Assembly (NCBI GenBank): GCA_021785235.1
Contig: JAJYGB010000061.1
Coordinates: forward strand, 1-6,461
Direction of reading: 5' to 3'
Origin: Bacteroidota bacterium
GTDB lineage: Bacteria > Bacteroidota > Kryptoniia > Kryptoniales > JAKASW01
DNA: 6,461 nt
A model generated the notes under the pieces. That model ran no database searches and was not told the DNA's origin. It saw only the letters and a program-made list of their open reading frames with translations. The position numbers and the translations under genes were made by a program. Positions 5,170 through 6,461 of the stretch are shown one piece after another (position 1 is the first letter of the stretch; the number at the start of each line of letters is the position of its first letter).

Positions 5170-6189
5170 CTATCTCTTGAGCAGCTTCGCCGCGTCTACT
5201 GCGAAGTAAGTGAGTATGAGGTCCGCCCCGGCTCTCTTTATCGCCGTCAGCGTCTCCATCATGATCCTCGGTTCGTCAAGCCAGCCGTTTCTGGCGGCGG
5301 CCTTGATCATGGAATATTCACCGCTGACCTGGTAGGCCGCGGTTGGCATCCTGAACTCGTTTTTCACTCGGTAAATCACATCGAGATACGCGAGTGCCGG
5401 CTTGACCATCACTATGTCGGCGCCCTCGTCTATGTCGAGCGCAACCTCCCGTACTGCTTCGTTCGTGTTGGCCGGATCCATCTGGTGGCTTTTACGGTCG
5501 CCGAACTTGGGGGTCGACTCCGCGGCATCTCTGAACGGGCCGTAGAACCCGGAAGCGTACTTTGCGGCGTAGCTCATTATCGGCGTGGAAAGAAACCCGT
5601 TCTCGTCAAGAAGATTCCGTATCGCGGCAACCCGGCCGTCCATCATGTCGCTCGGTGCCACCATGTCGGCGCCTGCCTGTACGTGTGTCAGCGATTCCTT
5701 CGCAAGGAGGTCCAGCGTCTCATCGTTCACGATTTCCACCTGGCCCGGAGCCGTCTCCCGCAGGACGCCGCAGTGGCCGTGCGATGTGTACTCGCAGAGG
5801 CAAACATCCGTGATAACGAACAATTCCGGGATATGCTTCTTGAGTTCGCGAATGGCCTGCTGCACTATGCCGTTTTCGTCGTAGGCCTCAGAGCCGTACT
5901 CGTCCTTATGCGACGGTATCCCGAACAGGATCACCGATTTAACGCCGGCTTTGTAGACGCCTTCGCATTCGCGGACAAGTTCGTCGACTGAAAGCTGAAA
6001 GACATTGGGCATCGAGGTAATCTCCTTGCGCACCTTCTTGCCGGGTACGACAAACATCGGGTAGATGAAATCGCTCGGCTGGAGCACGGTCTCGCGGACC
6101 ATCTCCCTTATAGTCTCGGTCATCCTCAACCTTCTCATTCTCACGGTTGGGAATCCGGTCTTCTTCTGATATTCAGTCATCGTAATCAT
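5170..6189 (-). CDS. hemB: 5-aminolevulinate dehydratase (porphobilinogen synthase)
   Basis: Condenses two 5-aminolevulinate molecules to porphobilinogen in the cytosol, the step after HemL. The 339 residues fit the family (about 320-340). The active-site zinc cysteines Cys130, Cys132 and Cys140 in [14 protein letters not shown] correspond to E. coli Cys120, 122 and 130, so this is a zinc-type rather than a magnesium-only enzyme. The Schiff-base lysines are Lys210 ([17 protein letters not shown]) and Lys263 ([10 protein letters not shown]). Glu248, 15 residues before Lys263, matches the glutamate that binds the allosteric magnesium in the E. coli enzyme. [10 protein letters not shown] (178-187) and QVSGEYSM (287-294) are also diagnostic. 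The first ATG at 6189 is preferred over one at 6180 because AAGGAG lies 9 nt upstream of it. It follows the hemY-type gene by 174 bp and precedes the SDR gene by 48 bp. Confidence 0.98.
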   Translation of the reverse strand: MITMTEYQKKTGFPTVRMRRLRMTETIREMVRETVLQPSDFIYPMFVVPGKKVRKEITSMPNVFQLSVDELVRECEGVYKAGVKSVILFGIPSHKDEYGSEAYDENGIVQQAIRELKKHIPELFVITDVCLCEYTSHGHCGVLRETAPGQVEIVNDETLDLLAKESLTHVQAGADMVAPSDMMDGRVAAIRNLLDENGFLSTPIMSYAAKYASGFYGPFRDAAESTPKFGDRKSHQMDPANTNEAVREVALDIDEGADIVMVKPALAYLDVIYRVKNEFRMPTAAYQVSGEYSMIKAAARNGWLDEPRIMMETLTAIKRAGADLILTYFAVDAAKLLKR

Positions 6190-6338
6190 TTCACTTTACT
6201 CCTTTTCACGTTAGATCTGAGCCACGGCTTAAGAACTCCGTCGCGAAGACGATAAGACGCGCCGCATTCCCCTTCGTACGAAGAGCTGTGACAGGTGGAG
6301 AAACCGGTTTCACAGTCGGCGTACCTTCGTTCTGTCAT
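6186..6338 (-). CDS. Possible 50-residue reading frame overlapping the hemB start (weak)
   Basis: In the 174-bp gap before hemB an ATG at 6338 opens a frame of 50 codons whose TGA overlaps the hemB ATG as ATGA, an arrangement typical of translational coupling. The product would begin [20 protein letters not shown], with cysteines at 9, 16 and 25 and a basic tail. Against it: there is only a weak GGGA upstream, the lysine-rich end is simply the hemB ribosome binding site read as codons, the frame is also open upstream into the preceding gene, and a run this long occurs by chance. I recognise no domain. Most likely this is non-coding leader. Confidence 0.18.
   Translation of the reverse strand: MTERRYADCETGFSTCHSSSYEGECGASYRLRDGVLKPWLRSNVKRSKVK
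6199..6204 (-). promoter_or_regulatory. hemB: Shine-Dalgarno AAGGAG that sets the hemB start
   Basis: A full AAGGAG on the minus strand is separated by 9 nt from the ATG at 6189 and by 18 nt from the next in-frame ATG at 6180. This favours the longer HemB with the N-terminus MITMTEYQ. Confidence 0.75.
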
Positions 6339-6363
6339 CGCATCCCGGCGGTTCGTCTTTTCG

Positions 6364-6461
6364 TCATGTCAAAATTGTCTGAGCGGTCTGCTTCCCGTTC
6401 GCTATACAATCCGCGACGGAAATGCCGTCCTTGTAGTTGGAGCAAATATAAAAACCCTTGT
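6364..6461 (-). CDS. hemY: HemY-type protoporphyrinogen/coproporphyrinogen oxidase, C-terminal 31 residues, cut by the window edge
   Basis: Only the end of the gene is in the window. It reads KGFYICSNYKDGISVADCIA followed by NGKQTAQTILT and a TGA stop at 6366-6364. This matches the C-terminal FAD-binding signature of oxygen-dependent HemY/HemG-type oxidases, G-x-Y-x-x-x-N/A-x-x-x-G-x-x-x-x-DCI-x-x-G-K (compare GVGIPDCIDQGK in Bacillus HemY). These flavoenzymes aromatise protoporphyrinogen IX or coproporphyrinogen III late in heme synthesis, usually at the membrane. The 31 residues cannot tell which substrate is used, and other amine-oxidase-fold flavoproteins end similarly, but lying directly upstream of hemB makes the assignment likely. 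Some annotation systems call this family hemG, although E. coli HemG is unrelated. Confidence 0.8.
   Translation of the reverse strand, partial: KGFYICSNYKDGISVADCIANGKQTAQTILT

Noticed and set aside
5697..5707. CCTTCGCAAGG, the 11-bp core of the intergenic repeat, inside hemB
   Set aside because: It is unpaired, does not extend to the full 15-bp unit, and simply encodes the normal HemB residues LAKE, so it is best explained as coincidence.
4246..5991. 581-codon plus-strand frame antisense to the SDR gene and hemB
   Set aside because: It lies opposite two confidently identified genes and their gap, its composition is rich in His, Arg and Val with no domain, and such long antisense frames arise from codon bias of the real genes.
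6287..6314. TGTGA and TCACA as a CRP/FNR-like site
   Set aside because: The two halves are 18 bp apart instead of the 6 bp of a CRP-type site.

Overview
The window is a piece of a bacterial chromosome, probably from the Bacteroidota/Chlorobiota/Ignavibacteriota (FCB) side of the tree. The clues are a small two-helix membrane protein resembling the DUF3098-type proteins of that group, a LarA-like protein of the type common there, and a heme cluster using the C5 (glutamate) route. Base composition looks slightly above half GC by eye. The lineage is an inference from gene content; no rRNA or marker gene confirms it.

Right half (about 2750-6461, all minus strand): a heme biosynthesis operon. In transcription order it holds the last 31 codons of a HemY-type protoporphyrinogen/coproporphyrinogen oxidase, then hemB (5-aminolevulinate to porphobilinogen), an extended short-chain dehydrogenase/reductase (SDR) of unknown substrate, and hemL (glutamate-1-semialdehyde to 5-aminolevulinate). 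hemL and hemB catalyse successive steps at the start of the pathway. The SDR gene sits between them. Both gaps flanking it carry the same inverted-repeat element (15-bp units AACCTTGCGAAGGTT and its reverse complement), so the SDR looks like a repeat-bracketed insert. A possible 50-codon reading frame overlaps the hemB start by ATGA but is weakly supported.

Middle (2411-2704, plus strand): a 97-residue two-helix membrane protein, convergent with hemL and separated from it by 45 bp. No convincing terminator is visible between them.

Left half (1-2410): on the minus strand, a nickel-pincer-cofactor (LarA superfamily) racemase/epimerase homologue with all diagnostic residues conserved, then 76 bp later the N-terminal 210 codons of 6-phosphogluconate dehydrogenase (gnd), which runs off the window. 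The pairing suggests sugar-acid (gluconate/mannonate) metabolism. The 430-bp gap upstream of the LarA-like gene has no convincing gene. It does hold a perfect TTGACA box followed by clustered dyad symmetries, one a 20-bp palindrome with a central CG as in LacI-family operators. This looks like a repressor-controlled promoter for the LarA-like/gnd pair.

No tRNA, rRNA, CRISPR array, transposase or integrase is visible.
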